Counted from the stretch's first letter, positions 31,733 to 40,828 are shown. The stretch: DNA of 64,000 nucleotides from Bacteroidota bacterium (GCA_029555415.1 JAKPSI010000082.1:182962-246961); one strand, 5' to 3'. A program made the numbers and translations. The notes: generated by a model not told the origin, from the letters alone.

Positions 31733-34201
31733 TCAATTCTGTCCGCCACCGAGTCCGCCACTGCTTTGTGTACGGTTCTTCTCATCCTCAAGTCCTGAGT
31801 TACGATTGCGTGCGGCTTTCACCTGGTTGCTGCCGAAACGGTAAGAGAAGTTGATACGGAACTGACGACTGTCCATGCCACCACTGGCGATGGATTTTTG
31901 TCCCGCGAAATTCGCTTCACCTTTGAATTTCTGTGTCCAGAAAATATCCGCAACGGACATTTTTACGGTGCCTTTATTCTTCAGCACATTCTTTGAAAGT
32001 CCCGCGTCCATACTCCAGATCGCTTTACTCTTGAAAGTTCCCTGCCATACACTGGGTGATGCATAGAAACCACTTACTTCAGCGGTCACCGGTTTTTTCT
32101 TACCCATCTTCAGGGTGTGCTGCATATAAACGGTATAAGCGAAAACATCCAGATTGATGACACGACTGCCACCACCGAAGTCGGCTTTATACCTTGAATA
32201 GTAGGTGTTGAAATTGACGAAGGCCATATAGGTCTTGTACATGAACGGATAGCTGATGTTCAGGCTGGTGATGTTCTGCGTAGCCAGGTTCTGTTTGGAG
32301 ATGAAGCTCTTTGATTTCTCTGCGGTATCCACCAGTTGCGTGAACATATCCGTTACATGACTATAATTCAGTTTGGTCGTCAGTTTGTATTTGTACACAT
32401 TGGTCAGTGAGAAACTGTTGGTGTACTGCGGGCGCAGGTTGATGTTCCCTTTCTGATACGTGTATTCATCCAGTTTGAATTCAAAAGGATTCAGGTCCTG
32501 GTAGGCCGGACGGTCGATGCGACGGCTGTACGCCAGGCTCCACTGTTTCATCGGATTCTTGGAGAAATTCAGGGACGCGCTGGGGAACAGGTCCGTGTAA
32601 TTTTTCTTGAAACGCTGACGGGATGATTTGTCCACCGAACCATCGAAGTTCAGCGGATAGGAATCACCATGCACATTGGTATTCTCCACACGCGCACCTA
32701 CCTGCATGGATACACCTTTCTTCATGGAACGGTTATAGGTCAGGTACACCGCGTTGATGTTCTCGCGGTAATCAAACTGATTACTGCGGGTTACATCCAG
32801 TTGTTTCACACCACCGATCACATTGTAACGGCCAAAATGATTGCCGGTATTGACGAGTGAATTCTTGAAACCAACACCGAGTTTACCTTTTTTCACATTC
32901 TGCGAATAATCCGCTTTAATGGAATAGATATCGATATCGGTCGGTGAAATGAACCTGTAGATATACTCTGACAGTTTCGTGGTCCCTGCCGCGTTATAAT
33001 AATAGTTCGGCTGTAACTGATCGTTCTTGATCCGGAACACACCATAGTCGGCATCCACATTCAGCTCACGTCCTGCTGTATCCGCATAACGGTAGTTGGC
33101 GTTGTAGTTCATGTTATTCCGGCTGGCATCCGTCTTGTTATCTGCCACCAGTAAGCGGTTCACAATACCGGTCGGGATATAAGAAATAGGTGTTTTGGCC
33201 AGGTTGTTCATGTTCTGATCGGACAGCGTACCGTTGATCATCACACCGAACGTACTTTTCTTATCAATGAAATAATCGAGTCCGGCTTTGAAACCATGCG
33301 ACACGTTCTTCATCTTCATATTGGAGCCCTGGTCGAATAAAGTATCCAGTTGTTCCCGGCGCAGCTTGAAGTTGATATCATTCAGGCCATTATTGTAATT
33401 ATAATTGGCGAACGTATTCACATTCTTGTTGCGGTGGTTAAGAGAAAGGCCCGCGTTATACCTGGCGTACGTCCCGATATTATATCCCGCGTTCACGGAA
33501 CCGTTGGTACCGAAACTCTTGTTCTTCTTCAGTTTGATGTTGATGATACCGGCATTACCTGCCGCGTCATATTTGGCGGAAGGGTCGGTAATGATCTCGA
33601 TCGACTCGATCTGGGCCGACTGCAGACTTTTCAAATATGCGGAAAGATCGGAACCTGATAGCGGAGAAGGTTTACCATCGATATACACCGCCACACCATT
33701 CTTGCCGGCCAGACTCAGGTTATCATCCTTATCGACCAGTACACCGGGTGATTTACGCAACAGCTCCAGGGCATCATTGCCGGTGGAATTGATCGTTCCT
33801 TCTACATTCAGCACCATTTTATCCGCTTTCACTTCCACGATCGGTTTTTGGGAAGTAACCGTCACCCCTTTCAGGTCACCGGTACTTTTAGTGAAAAGCA
33901 TTTCCGGGAGACTGACATCTCCGGAACCGGAGAGCTCGAAGGGGGCGGAATATACAGGCACATATCCAACGTGGGAGATGCGTACCAGAAAACGCCCTGT
34001 TTTTCCAACGGGAACGGAAAAACGACCGTTCTCAGCGGTCACGCCCAGTTTTACAACAGCTGAATCTTTGGCACTGAGCAGAGAAACCGTGGATTTATCC
34101 ACTCCCTTCCCCTGCTGATCTTTTACGGAACCCATCACAGTTTGTGCCTGCGCGGCCCCGAACAATAAAACACTGAACACGATAGCAAATACTCTTTTCA
34201 T
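31733..34201 (-). CDS. Outer-membrane receptor-like beta-barrel protein (OMP_b-brl_3 type)
   Basis: An 822-residue outer-membrane protein. After a signal peptide (AAQAQ, residue 20) comes a carboxypeptidase-regulatory-like domain (about 22-105), a TonB-type plug (about 115-225, with ALELLRKSPGVLVDKDDNLSL and YDAAGNAGIINIKLKK) and a long barrel. The tail after the last strand is Gly/Asn-rich. This is the layout of the family often labelled TonB-dependent receptor. No substrate can be named and no SusD partner is adjacent. Confidence 0.88.
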   Translation of the reverse strand: MKRVFAIVFSVLLFGAAQAQTVMGSVKDQQGKGVDKSTVSLLSAKDSAVVKLGVTAENGRFSVPVGKTGRFLVRISHVGYVPVYSAPFELSGSGDVSLPEMLFTKSTGDLKGVTVTSQKPIVEVKADKMVLNVEGTINSTGNDALELLRKSPGVLVDKDDNLSLAGKNGVAVYIDGKPSPLSGSDLSAYLKSLQSAQIESIEIITDPSAKYDAAGNAGIINIKLKKNKSFGTNGSVNAGYNIGTYARYNAGLSLNHRNKNVNTFANYNYNNGLNDINFKLRREQLDTLFDQGSNMKMKNVSHGFKAGLDYFIDKKSTFGVMINGTLSDQNMNNLAKTPISYIPTGIVNRLLVADNKTDASRNNMNYNANYRYADTAGRELNVDADYGVFRIKNDQLQPNYYYNAAGTTKLSEYIYRFISPTDIDIYSIKADYSQNVKKGKLGVGFKNSLVNTGNHFGRYNVIGGVKQLDVTRSNQFDYRENINAVYLTYNRSMKKGVSMQVGARVENTNVHGDSYPLNFDGSVDKSSRQRFKKNYTDLFPSASLNFSKNPMKQWSLAYSRRIDRPAYQDLNPFEFKLDEYTYQKGNINLRPQYTNSFSLTNVYKYKLTTKLNYSHVTDMFTQLVDTAEKSKSFISKQNLATQNITSLNISYPFMYKTYMAFVNFNTYYSRYKADFGGGSRVINLDVFAYTVYMQHTLKMGKKKPVTAEVSGFYASPSVWQGTFKSKAIWSMDAGLSKNVLKNKGTVKMSVADIFWTQKFKGEANFAGQKSIASGGMDSRQFRINFSYRFGSNQVKAARNRNSGLEDEKNRTQSSGGLGGGQN

Positions 34202-34230
34202 ATCTTTTTCCTCTTTTTTGATAAGGCGGT

Positions 34231-34238
34231 CAAAGATA
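34231..34238 (-). promoter_or_regulatory. -7 element of the receptor gene
   Basis: TATCTTTG on the minus strand matches TAnnTTTG exactly, 29 nt before the ATG at 34201. No good -33 element is seen at the expected distance. Confidence 0.55.
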
Positions 34239-34357
34239 TATCCGTGTCATGCATTTGTAAAAGCAATACCGACAGGAGGTGCAAAAGCATCCATGAACGG
34301 CGACTTTTTGCCGGTGAAACCGGAAAGCTACTGCATCATATTTTGACCAATTTCCCT

Positions 34358-34365
34358 TAGGTTTG
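34358..34365 (+). promoter_or_regulatory. -7 element of gcvH
   Basis: TAGGTTTG matches TAnnTTTG exactly and lies 18 nt before the gcvH start. A TTTG at 34342-34345 is too close to be a standard -33 element. Confidence 0.55.
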
Positions 34366-34383
34366 CAGCACAAATAATCAGTT

Positions 34384-34761
34384 ATGAATTTCCCCGCTAA
34401 CCTCCGCTACACCAAAGACCACGAATGGATCTCACTTGAAGGCAATGTTGCTACAGTAGGTATCACTGAATTCGCGCAACGTGAGCTGGGCGATATCGTG
34501 TACGTGGAAGTGGAAACCATCGGTAAAGCACTGGAAGCCGGTGCGGTTTTCGGAACGGTTGAGGCGGTAAAAACAGTATCTGACCTTTTTCTTCCGGTCA
34601 GTGGTACCATTACGGAACTCAACCCGGATCTGGCGAATGCGCCTGAGACAGTGAATACTGACCCTTATGGTTCAGGCTGGATGATCAAAATGACCGTAAA
34701 TGACCCGGCAGATGTTGCAGCCCTTCTGGATGCAGCCGGATATGAAGCGGTTGTAGCTTAA
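34384..34761 (+). CDS. gcvH: Glycine cleavage system H protein
   Basis: A 125-residue lipoyl carrier protein that shuttles the aminomethyl group between the P, T and L proteins of glycine cleavage. The lipoyl site is K63 in GTVEAVKTVSD, preceded by GDIVYVEVETIGK and followed by the SPDPYGSGW-like NTDPYGSGWMIK. Other gcv genes are not in the window. Length and motifs are standard for the family. Confidence 0.96.
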   Translation: MNFPANLRYTKDHEWISLEGNVATVGITEFAQRELGDIVYVEVETIGKALEAGAVFGTVEAVKTVSDLFLPVSGTITELNPDLANAPETVNTDPYGSGWMIKMTVNDPADVAALLDAAGYEAVVA

Positions 34762-34823
34762 TCCGTTTTCCTCATTTCTGCGTAGATATATCCGGAACAG
34801 ATCCGGTATTATTAACCAACTAC

Positions 34824-35366
34824 TTGGACCCCAAACCCATATACAGCGAACAGGAGCTGGTGACCTTACTGCGCGCGCGCGATCAGCAAGCGTTCGGCTA
34901 CCTGTATGAACACTATGCCGCGGCACTGAATGGCATCGTGAGCAGTATCGTGACCAGTCCGGAAACAGCTGAAGACGTACTGCAGCTGGTATTCGTCAAT
35001 ATCTGGAAGCGGATCGAATCCTATGATCCGGCAAAAGGAAGACTTTTTACCTGGATGCTGAATATTGCAAGAAACGCGGCTATTGACGAAATTCGCTCCA
35101 AAGCGCACCGGGACCAGCAAAAGAACCTGGCCATACCGGAAAGCGGTGAATTGGCAGAAGCAGGTTTCAGCACTGCCATGGTACAGGATGTGGGGCTCAG
35201 GAAAATGCTGACCAAACTGAAAGAAGAATACAGGATATTGCTCGATCTGGCTTACTTCCAGGGCTATACCCAGGAAGAGATCGCGCAGCTCAGACAGATC
35301 CCGCTCGGTACGGTCAAGACCCGTATCCGTTCGGCATTACAACAATTAAGGACCCTGATGAACTAA
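34824..35366 (+). CDS. ECF RNA polymerase sigma factor (partner of an RskA-type anti-sigma factor)
   Basis: A 180-residue group IV sigma factor. Region 2 spans about residues 18-85, with AEDVLQLVFVNIWKRIESYDP and LFTWMLNIARNAAIDEIRSK, and region 4 spans about 125-178, with YFQGYTQEEIAQLRQIPLGTVKTRIRSAL. The frame opens with a TTG at 34824 and no ATG or GTG occurs before region 2, so TTG is the likely start. The anti-sigma gene follows 4 nt after the stop. The resemblance in region 4 to SigK-like factors fits that partner. Confidence 0.92.
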   Translation: MDPKPIYSEQELVTLLRARDQQAFGYLYEHYAAALNGIVSSIVTSPETAEDVLQLVFVNIWKRIESYDPAKGRLFTWMLNIARNAAIDEIRSKAHRDQQKNLAIPESGELAEAGFSTAMVQDVGLRKMLTKLKEEYRILLDLAYFQGYTQEEIAQLRQIPLGTVKTRIRSALQQLRTLMN

Positions 35367-35370
35367 AAAA

Positions 35371-36120
35371 GTGAACGTACAGGAATACATACAAAGCGGA
35401 ATCGTGGAAAGCTATGTGCTTGGCCTCGCCACCCCGGATGAATCCAGGGAGTTCGAGCAATACTGCACACAGTATCCGGAACTGATGGCTGCACGTGAAG
35501 CTTTTGAATTGTCGCTTGAAAAAGAAGCGTTCCGGCATGCGGTCAAGCCCACGGCTTCACTTGAAAATAAGATCAAAGAAGCGGTGGAACCCGCAAGGGT
35601 CATTGCTTTGCCGCGAACAGGTTTCGGTCGTGGTTGGAAATATGCGGCCGCTGTAGCGGTCATATTGCTCACAGGAAGTATTTACTGGAATGTGCGTTTG
35701 TATAACAGCAACCGTGATCTGGAGCAGGGCTACAACGCTGCAACGGACAAACTGAATGCGATGTCTGATGAAGCGCATATCCTGCAGCACCCCGGTATGA
35801 AAATGGCCGCGATGAAAGGCATGGATGCTTCACCCGCTTCTTACGCCACTGTATACTGGGATACGGCATCACATGATGTTTTCCTGCTGGTGAATAATAT
35901 GCCCATGCCCCCGACCGATAAACAATATCAGCTCTGGGCATTGCTCGACGGAAAACCGATCGATATCGGTATGATCGATAATGACTATTTCCTGAAACAG
36001 AACCGGCTGCTCGTAAAAGCGAAGAATGTGCAGCATGCCGAAGCCTTTGCGATTACACTGGAAAAGAAAGGCGGGAATCCCACTCCCGAAGGAGCCGTTT
36101 ATGTGATGGGAAAATTATAG
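35371..36120 (+). CDS. RskA-type anti-sigma factor
   Basis: A 249-residue membrane protein that would hold the preceding sigma factor inactive. The cytoplasmic N-terminal part (about 1-85; YIQSGIVESYVLGLATPDES) is the sigma-binding module without a zinc motif. A transmembrane helix lies at about 90-108, then a short coiled coil (YNSNRDLEQGYNAATDKLN), and the periplasmic RskA domain with KQYQLWALLDGKPIDIGMI near 188 and EKKGGNPTPEGAVYVMG at the end. The start is a GTG at 35371. Release probably depends on regulated proteolysis, as in other RskA systems. Confidence 0.9.
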   Translation: MNVQEYIQSGIVESYVLGLATPDESREFEQYCTQYPELMAAREAFELSLEKEAFRHAVKPTASLENKIKEAVEPARVIALPRTGFGRGWKYAAAVAVILLTGSIYWNVRLYNSNRDLEQGYNAATDKLNAMSDEAHILQHPGMKMAAMKGMDASPASYATVYWDTASHDVFLLVNNMPMPPTDKQYQLWALLDGKPIDIGMIDNDYFLKQNRLLVKAKNVQHAEAFAITLEKKGGNPTPEGAVYVMGKL

Positions 36121-36173
36121 TCCGTCAAATCTTAAGCATTCCTCCAAACGTATATATCATTGGCTTATATGGA

Positions 36174-36189
36174 GCCAGCCGCCGCTGGC
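36174..36189. other. Small hairpin after the anti-sigma gene
   Basis: GCCAGC and GCTGGC pair around a CGCC loop, 54 nt after the anti-sigma stop codon. There is no T run, so it is not a terminator by itself. Confidence 0.5.
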
Positions 36190-36212
36190 GGTTTGTATCC
36201 TATAGTTGGTTA

Positions 36213-36246
36213 AAGGGGGCCTCGTCCGGGGCTCCCTTCTTTTTTG
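36213..36246 (+). terminator. Rho-independent terminator of the sigma/anti-sigma operon
   Basis: An 11-bp stem, AAGGGGGCCTC with GGGGCTCCCTT (two G-U pairs), has a GTCC loop and is followed by CTTTTTT. Confidence 0.82.
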
Positions 36247-36266
36247 TAACCTTGCAAAAATTCCGC

Positions 36267-36650
36267 GTGAGATTATTCCGACCATCTTTTTTACCGGCTG
36301 TCGCCTGGCTGATCATTTCAACCATCCTGCTTACCCTGCCCGGTTCAGCTTTACCTAAAGAGAGCTGGCTTGACAAGATCTACATCGATAAATGGGTGCA
36401 TATCAGTATGTTCCTGATCATGACCGCTGCCTGGTGCAGGGGATGGCTGACAAAGGAAAATGATCCCGTTAAGCTCAAACGTGTTTTTTTGTATATCGCG
36501 GCAGCATCTGCCGGCTATGGAATTGTGATGGAATTTGTGCAGCTGTTCTGGATCCCGAACCGGGCTTTTGAATTAAAAGATATTCTGGCTGATACGCTGG
36601 GATCCTTGATAGGCCTGTCTCTCAGCAGCAGATGGTATATAAAAAAATAG
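36267..36650 (+). CDS. VanZ-like membrane protein
   Basis: A protein of about 127 residues with three to four membrane helices. The VanZ family pattern is visible: a first helix ending in LTLPG, DKWVHISMFLIMTAAW in the second, and NRAFELKDILADTLGSLIGL in the last. Function is unknown outside of glycopeptide-resistance VanZ. The GTG at 36267 is preferred since TAACCTTG (36247-36254), one base off the -7 consensus, covers the alternative TTG start at 36252. Confidence 0.8.
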   Translation: MRLFRPSFLPAVAWLIISTILLTLPGSALPKESWLDKIYIDKWVHISMFLIMTAAWCRGWLTKENDPVKLKRVFLYIAAASAGYGIVMEFVQLFWIPNRAFELKDILADTLGSLIGLSLSSRWYIKK

Positions 36651-36671
36651 ACCCCTGTGGAAACAGGGGTC
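36650..36671. other. Perfect hairpin at the end of the VanZ-like gene
   Basis: GACCCCTGT and ACAGGGGTC pair around GGAA. The left arm begins at the last base of the VanZ stop codon. The T-rich side lies on the minus strand (seven T), so it could end minus-strand transcription or mark the plus-strand 3' end. Confidence 0.65.
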
Positions 36672-36691
36672 GCAACCAAAACTAACTGCTT

Positions 36692-36739
36692 ATGAGAAAA
36701 TTGACTGCTTTTATAATGATTTCTAAGTGCTTTCTATAA
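36692..36739 (+). other. Fifteen-codon open frame (leader or gene remnant)
   Basis: ATG at 36692 opens a 15-residue peptide, MRKLTAFIMISKCFL, ended by TAA. It looks like the first half of a signal peptide. It follows the hairpin at 36650 and leads into 360 nt with no gene. It could be a decayed secreted-protein gene, a regulatory leader peptide, or chance. Low confidence. Confidence 0.25.
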
Positions 36740-37102
36740 TAGTATAACGCAAATTTACTGCCGATAGTATGATGATTGCTGTTAATGAAAGTTTAATTCC
36801 CGAATTAAGTAATTCCACTCTTACGACTGTTAGTAAATCCTGACTTCCGGATTGTAACTCTACGATGCCCGCCCGGGGCGGATTTCATAAAAAAAATTCA
36901 ACTCACTGAAACTCACCGGATCCTTTCAAAAACCAATCTCAAACTACTGACAAAGAACTGCTCTTATTAATTAGACCCTGATCAGAAAGAATTCTTTCGG
37001 CAGGGTTTGTTAATGAATTCATATAGTGAAAGACAAAAAACAGGCCGAAATTTAAAAAAATCCGGGTGCTGCCTTTTTTTTATTGAAATGATCTGATAAT
37101 CA
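36740..37102. other. Gene-free stretch containing a long imperfect hairpin
   Basis: I find no supported coding frame here. The main structure is at about 36968-37014: ACCCTG (36975-36980) pairs with CAGGGT (37001-37006), the inside holds the palindrome GAAAGAATTCTTTC (36985-36998), and the outer flanks TTAAT pair as well. A-rich and T-rich runs follow near 37050-37085, just past the end of the minus-strand DUF937-like gene, and may be part of its terminator. Confidence 0.5.
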
Positions 37103-37723
37103 TCAGGATATAAATCCCTTGATCATATCCATCAGGCCGCCTCCGCCACCTTGTCCTCCGGGCTGGAGACTGTTTTGTGCCTTTTCGGAAAGACTGCCGA
37201 TAATATTTTGAAGATCGAAGCCGCCACCAGCCGCTCCCTTACTTCCGGAACTCCCGCCGCCGGTAAAAGAATTCAGCAGATCCTGAAGACCGCCGCCCTG
37301 TCCGCCACCTCCTGTCAATGAACCGATCAGTCCATCCAGTGTGAACTGCTGATTGGAAGGATCCGCCGTTTGCTGCGCCAGACTGTTCACCGTCTGAGGT
37401 ATCAGTTTACCCGCTACACTGCTGGCCGCGGAAGGACTCAGGTTGTATTTGTTGATGAGTTTGTCAATGAAGTGTCCGGTCATCATCGAAACAATAGGAT
37501 TTGATGCGATCGATGATGCACCGCCCGAACCACCAGCGGCACCTTTGAAAAGATCCAGGATACTTTGGAAGCCTCCACCCGCGACGATATTCCGGAGACC
37601 ACCGGCAACCGTACTGGTAGCATCCGCCATTACATTCTCATTATGTTCATTGGGGACATCAGGATTATTGACAACCGCATCCTGACCAAAATTCTTTACG
37701 ATGTTGAAAAGCTGATCTAACAT
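37103..37723 (-). CDS. DUF937-like Gly-rich protein
   Basis: A 206-residue protein without signal peptide or membrane helix. It begins with a helical LDQLFNIVKNFGQDAV and holds amphipathic helices resembling the DUF937 repeat (TSTVAGGLRNIVAGGGFQSILDLF, LIGSLTGGG), joined by runs of Gly and Ser (GGGGQGGG, GGGSSGSKGAAGGG). Function is unknown. The ATG at 37723 is chosen over a GTG at 37765. It lies 56 nt downstream of prfA on the same strand. Confidence 0.75.
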   Translation of the reverse strand: MLDQLFNIVKNFGQDAVVNNPDVPNEHNENVMADATSTVAGGLRNIVAGGGFQSILDLFKGAAGGSGGASSIASNPIVSMMTGHFIDKLINKYNLSPSAASSVAGKLIPQTVNSLAQQTADPSNQQFTLDGLIGSLTGGGGQGGGLQDLLNSFTGGGSSGSKGAAGGGFDLQNIIGSLSEKAQNSLQPGGQGGGGGLMDMIKGFIS

Positions 37724-37779
37724 GTTCTTTTGTTTTGGGATGAAAGTACCAAAACACTTTGACACATATTAAAAAAATA

Positions 37780-38844
37780 TCAGTTTTGTTTTGCGAGCTT
37801 CTCGGAATTCTCAGCGAACTGCAATGCATCGATCAGTTCATGGATATTACCGTTGAGGACATCATCGAGGTTATAGAGTGTGAGTCCGATGCGGTGATCG
37901 GTCACACGGCCCTGTGGAAAATTATACGTGCGGATCTTGGCACTGCGGTCGCCGGTGCTGACCAGACTTTTCCGGTGCCTTGAAATTTCTTCTTCCTGTT
38001 TGCGTACCTGTTCTTCATATAATCTTGTACGCATCATTTGCATCGCTTTCTCACGGTTACCCAACTGTGATCTTTCGGTTTGACAGATCACAACAGTACC
38101 TGTAGGAATATGCGTCAGCATCACTTTCGTTTCCACCTTGTTCACGTTCTGTCCGCCAGCGCCCCCGCTGCGCGCGGTTTCCATCTTTACATCACTTTCG
38201 CGCAATTCAAAATCCACTTCATCCGCTTCAGGCATCACTGCTACGGTTGCTGCAGAAGTATGCACACGGCCTGAACCTTCCGTATCGGGTACACGCTGCA
38301 CGCGGTGTACACCACTTTCGAATTTCAGGGTACCATATACATCATCACCGGTCACTTCAAGCTGCACCTCTTTATAACCACCCACGGTGCCTTCACTTTC
38401 ACTGAGGATGGCGGTCTTCCATCCACGGCGTTCACAATAACGTGTGTACATACGCAGCAGATCACCGGCGAATAAACTCGCTTCATCACCACCGGTTCCG
38501 GCGCGGATCTCCAGGATCGCGTTCTTCTCATCCTGCGGGTCTTTGGGGATCAGCAATTGCCGGATATAAGATTCCATCTGCGTTTTCTTCTCTTCCATGG
38601 CCGGAGCTTCCGCTTTGGCCAGGTCGCGCATTTCCGGATCATCACCGTTCAGGGCTTCATGGTAGAATTCGATATCGCTAAGGACCTTCTTATACTCGGT
38701 ATGCGCGTTCACGATCTTCTCGAGACTACGGTATTCCTTGCTCGTTTCGGCGAACTTCTTGTTATTGCTCACGATCTCGGGGTTGGTGAGGGCGACTCCC
38801 AACTGATTGAAACGGGCTTTGATGGCTTCTAAACGGTCCAGCAT
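37780..38844 (-). CDS. prfA: Peptide chain release factor 1
   Basis: A 354-residue class I release factor that reads UAA and UAG. The GGQ that enters the peptidyl-transferase centre is at residues 230-232 ([14 protein letters not shown]). The codon-recognition tripeptide position holds P186-D-T188 in [15 protein letters not shown], the RF1-type PxT rather than the RF2-type SPF. No frameshift of the kind seen in prfB occurs. Length is normal. Confidence 0.95.
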   Translation of the reverse strand: MLDRLEAIKARFNQLGVALTNPEIVSNNKKFAETSKEYRSLEKIVNAHTEYKKVLSDIEFYHEALNGDDPEMRDLAKAEAPAMEEKKTQMESYIRQLLIPKDPQDEKNAILEIRAGTGGDEASLFAGDLLRMYTRYCERRGWKTAILSESEGTVGGYKEVQLEVTGDDVYGTLKFESGVHRVQRVPDTEGSGRVHTSAATVAVMPEADEVDFELRESDVKMETARSGGAGGQNVNKVETKVMLTHIPTGTVVICQTERSQLGNREKAMQMMRTRLYEEQVRKQEEEISRHRKSLVSTGDRSAKIRTYNFPQGRVTDHRIGLTLYNLDDVLNGNIHELIDALQFAENSEKLAKQN

Positions 38845-38863
38845 ATACTTGATCTCAGGGCGG

Positions 38864-38871
38864 CAAATTTA
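38864..38871 (-). promoter_or_regulatory. -7 element of prfA
   Basis: TAAATTTG on the minus strand matches TAnnTTTG exactly and lies 19 nt before the prfA ATG. No clear -33 element is present. Confidence 0.55.
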
Positions 38872-38910
38872 GCGATTTGGCGGTTGAGTTCTGAAATCTC
38901 AATTTTGAGT

Positions 38911-40089
38911 ATGGCGTTCAAAAAATACAGGGCCGCTCAATTGTTCGACGGCCAGCGTTTACTCAATGATCAGCATGTACTCGTAACCCTTGAAGATGGG
39001 ACCATTGAAGGCATCATTCCACTGGCGGAAGCCGGAGCGGATGTTCAATATCATGAAGGCATCCTGACCCCGGGGCTCATCAATTGCCATTGCCATCTGG
39101 AGCTCAGTCACCTGAAAGACGTGATCCCCCCGCATACCGGCCTCATCGAATTTTTATGCTCTGTAGTGACTAAACGCGGCTTCGACCCCGCCATCATTCA
39201 GCAACGCATCCGCGAAGCGGAAAAAGAAATGGCGGATAACGGCATCGTAGCGGTAGGTGATATCGGCAATACCGCCGACACAGCTGAAGTAAAAAGTAAG
39301 AGCGGCATCCGCTGGCAAAACTTCGTGGAAGTGCTGAGCTTCACGGATGAAAAAAGTGCGGACAATTTCAAGCATTACAGTGATGTACGGGATGAGCTGG
39401 AAGCAAAGACGAAGGACAATCCGGTTCCCCACCGCAGTGTACTGGTGCCGCATGCGCCGTATACGATCAGTCCGAAAACTTTCGAATTCATCAATGCGGC
39501 CACAAAGGGACAGATCATTTCCATCCATAATCAGGAACATCCGGCGGAAGATGAATTGTACCGGACCGGTGGCGGTGAATACCTGAAGCTGTTCAGTATC
39601 TTCGGTATTGAAAAGTCGCCTTTCCCGGTGACCGGCCTCAGCAGTGTCCGCAGTGTGCTGCCTTATTTCAACAACGGACAAACGATCCTGCTCATCCATA
39701 ACACTTTTATGCCTGAGGAAGATGTGCAGTTCGCGCAGCAATACGCAAAAGCGAACGGTTTGAAACTGATCTGGTGTTTATGCGTGAACGCGAACCTGTA
39801 CATCGAGAATAAAGTTCCGCCGGTGGACATGCTGATGCGCAACGGATGTGAACTGGTATTGGGGACCGACAGCTATAGCAGTAACTGGCAACTCAGTATT
39901 GCCAAAGAGATCCAGGCCATCCGCGAACATTTTCCGCAGGTGCCATTGGAAAAAGTATTGAATTGGGCCACTGCTTCAGGTGCAAAGGCGTTGGGTTGGG
40001 ATAAAGATCTGGGCAGTTTTGAAAAAGGGAAAAAACCGGGAATAGTTTTGATCGGTCCGGCATTGGGATACTCACAACCCTTAGCTTAA
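38911..40089 (+). CDS. Amidohydrolase-superfamily metal-dependent deaminase
   Basis: A 392-residue TIM-barrel protein of the subgroup that deaminates purines and related compounds. The metal and active-site blocks are GLINCHCHLELSHLK near 60 (HxH), VPHAPYTIS near 180, HNQEHPAEDELY near 208, LLIHNTFM near 260 and LGTDSYSSN near 312 with the final Asp. The set resembles chlorohydrolase or aminodeoxyfutalosine deaminase-like enzymes; the exact substrate is not fixed by the sequence. The ATG at 38911 is preferred over an earlier TTG. Its last nine bases overlap the end of the convergent recO. Confidence 0.82.
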   Translation: MAFKKYRAAQLFDGQRLLNDQHVLVTLEDGTIEGIIPLAEAGADVQYHEGILTPGLINCHCHLELSHLKDVIPPHTGLIEFLCSVVTKRGFDPAIIQQRIREAEKEMADNGIVAVGDIGNTADTAEVKSKSGIRWQNFVEVLSFTDEKSADNFKHYSDVRDELEAKTKDNPVPHRSVLVPHAPYTISPKTFEFINAATKGQIISIHNQEHPAEDELYRTGGGEYLKLFSIFGIEKSPFPVTGLSSVRSVLPYFNNGQTILLIHNTFMPEEDVQFAQQYAKANGLKLIWCLCVNANLYIENKVPPVDMLMRNGCELVLGTDSYSSNWQLSIAKEIQAIREHFPQVPLEKVLNWATASGAKALGWDKDLGSFEKGKKPGIVLIGPALGYSQPLA

Positions 40090-40827
40090 TATTTCCCTCA
40101 ATACAGGCAGGGTGCGCATCACACCGAATTCCTGGATATGCAATGCATAATAGGTTTCGAGTGTGAACAGGATCTTCCTCCTTGTCTCCGCATTCAGTTT
40201 GATCTGTTCCAGTTCTTCCGGCTGCATTACTTTCAGTACCTGTGAGATCACCTGCGCGGGTTTGCCTTCCAGGAAATGCGGATGCAGCGGCTGTTTGGTG
40301 ATGAAGGAACCTTCCTGCAGATCCAACACCGGTTTTTCTTCCAAATAATTATCGGTAATGCGAAATCCGAAAAAAACCGGCAGATGCAGCGCAAAGAAGA
40401 GCGGATAATTCGCCATCACGGCGTCATCACTTTCATCCAGGTGGATGAAGGCGTCCTCAATGAAATGAAAAAGATCAGGATTGCCTTCGGGTTGTTTGAG
40501 GCAACGGGTCAATAGTTCCACCATGAATAATGCGACAGCATTTTTCCTGACATCAGAAAGAATGGTCTTATACAAATAACCCCATCTGAATTCCTTGATC
40601 CGGTTGAGGTGTTTGAGCTCATTGTGATACACCACCAGGTCCAGCATGGCGCCGGGCTGGAACAGATTGGCTTTACTGCCGCCTTTCTTCGTGCTGTTGC
40701 GCACCCCATTGACGAGATAACCCTGCACGCCGAAGAGCTCCGTGAAGATATTCACGACCACACTGGTCTCTCCGTACTTTGTAGTACGCAGCACCAGCCC
40801 CTTCGTTGAAAATAATTTATCCGCCAT
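40081..40827 (-). CDS. recO: DNA repair protein RecO
   Basis: A 248-residue recombination mediator that helps load RecA at gaps together with RecR. The OB-fold N-terminus is seen as STKGLVLRTTKYGETSVVVNIFTELFGVQGYLVNGVR (residues 6-43), followed by a helical C-terminal domain. The usual zinc cysteines are absent, as in many Bacteroidota RecO proteins. It starts one base after the porZ stop codon, so it is translated from the same mRNA. Confidence 0.9.
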   Translation of the reverse strand: MADKLFSTKGLVLRTTKYGETSVVVNIFTELFGVQGYLVNGVRNSTKKGGSKANLFQPGAMLDLVVYHNELKHLNRIKEFRWGYLYKTILSDVRKNAVALFMVELLTRCLKQPEGNPDLFHFIEDAFIHLDESDDAVMANYPLFFALHLPVFFGFRITDNYLEEKPVLDLQEGSFITKQPLHPHFLEGKPAQVISQVLKVMQPEELEQIKLNAETRRKILFTLETYYALHIQEFGVMRTLPVLREILS

Positions 40828-40828
40828 A

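Noticed and set aside
31733..34201. SusC family assignment for the large outer-membrane protein
   Set aside because: The plug and length fit the OMP_b-brl_3 type. There is no SusD partner and the SusC signature motif is missing.
36174..36189. Terminator at the small GCCAGC/GCTGGC hairpin
   Set aside because: It lacks a T run; the better terminator follows at 36213-36246.
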